Shown here: piece after piece, positions 63,824 to 64,000 of the stretch
How positions within the stretch are numbered: position 1 is the first letter of the stretch
How the letters are laid out: each line of letters opens with the position of its first letter
DNA from: Saccopteryx bilineata
Taxonomy: Eukaryota; Chordata; Mammalia; Chiroptera; Emballonuridae
DNA length: 64,000 nt
Assembly (NCBI RefSeq): GCF_036850765.1
Contig: NC_089495.1
Coordinates: 120,055,033-120,119,032 of the forward strand
Reading direction: 5' to 3'
Notes under the pieces: model-generated
What the model saw: only the letters and a program-made list of their open reading frames with translations
Database searches by the model: none
Told to the model about the DNA's origin: nothing
Made by a program: the position numbers and the translations under genes

Positions 63824-64000
63824 ATGCGGGAAGGGCAAAGTAAGAGTCCAACTCCTCTTGAGTGTATGCTTAAGAATTTCCAAGTTGGATTTTCTGATGA
63901 TTATGGTGTAAAACTAAGCAAGGGGAGACTTTGAATGAACTCTTTGTGAACTGGAATGGCCATCCTTTGGAGTAAAGTGGCCAAAACAGGGCTCATTAGA
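63824..64000 (+). pseudogene. ERV gag matrix start, broken
   Basis: From the ATG at 63824 the frame reads 36 codons containing TPLECMLKNF and DYGVKLSKGRL, the gammaretroviral matrix signature, then stops at TGA 63932-63934. Matrix-like coding resumes in another frame (ELEWPSFGVKWP). The residue after Met is Arg rather than the Gly needed for myristoylation. Confidence 0.7.

Larger units (their letters stand above)
62521..64000 (+). mobile_element. Gammaretrovirus-like ERV, 5' part, continues off the right edge
   Basis: An LTR, a primer-binding site, a leader of about 840 bases and the first part of gag, all in plus orientation. The element inserted into the old L1. Gag is broken within its first 40 codons, so this copy is an inactive fossil. 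Pol and env, if present, lie outside the window. Confidence 0.75.

Overview
This is a mammalian, almost certainly bat, nuclear genome window. It has spliced GT-AG genes, a CpG-island promoter and dense interspersed repeats. The tRNA-derived SINEs, with heads reading GCCCTGGCCGGTTGGCTCAG or CCTGACCAGGCGGTGGCGCA, are types I recognise from bats, most like those of horseshoe-bat relatives (Rhinolophoidea). Non-autonomous hAT and piggyBac elements, unusual among mammals, fit a bat too. The species call is inference.

Layout. (1) Positions 134-384 hold two coding exons of STOML3 on the minus strand; the rest of that gene lies off the left edge. (2) About 390-5,750 is a gene-free spacer with old repeats. 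(3) PROSER1 occupies about 5,750-37,400 on the minus strand. All 13 coding exons could be placed, each with GT-AG borders, and join to a 946-residue protein. (4) A CpG island (about 37,560-38,700) separates the start codons of PROSER1 and NHLRC3 and looks like a shared bidirectional promoter. (5) NHLRC3 runs rightwards from 38,611 to 52,890 in 7 coding exons, giving a 347-residue secreted or lysosomal NHL-repeat protein. (6) 53.5-64 kb is gene-free. It holds an old L1 into which a full-length L1 has inserted, then the 5' LTR, primer-binding site and broken gag start of a gammaretrovirus-like ERV that runs off the right edge. The order STOML3 - PROSER1 - NHLRC3 matches human 13q13.3.

The introns carry most of the unusual content: two inverted copies of a small piggyBac-like TTAA element, one starting 29 bp from the PROSER1 exon 2 splice acceptor; a 339-bp hAT MITE with a perfect 8-bp target duplication; a 129-bp near-perfect hairpin resembling SPIN-type hAT ends; a gag-only LTR element in PROSER1 intron 1; and a pile-up of six SINEs in an old L1 in NHLRC3 intron 3, with a further SINE in the neighbouring piggyBac-like element. 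SINE labels used below: type A = GCCCTGGCC head, about 330-400 bp; type B = CCTGACCAGG head, about 190-380 bp; type C = short VES-like, about 180 bp; type D = short CCTGACC(T)GTGGTGGC head, about 150 bp.

The three genes do not form one pathway. PROSER1 is a nuclear chromatin cofactor, NHLRC3 enters the secretory/lysosomal route, and STOML3 is a membrane-hairpin regulator of mechanosensory channels. Their link is position, and for PROSER1/NHLRC3 a promoter. I found no new enzymatic or defence system; the noteworthy items are transposon structures and their positions relative to exons.
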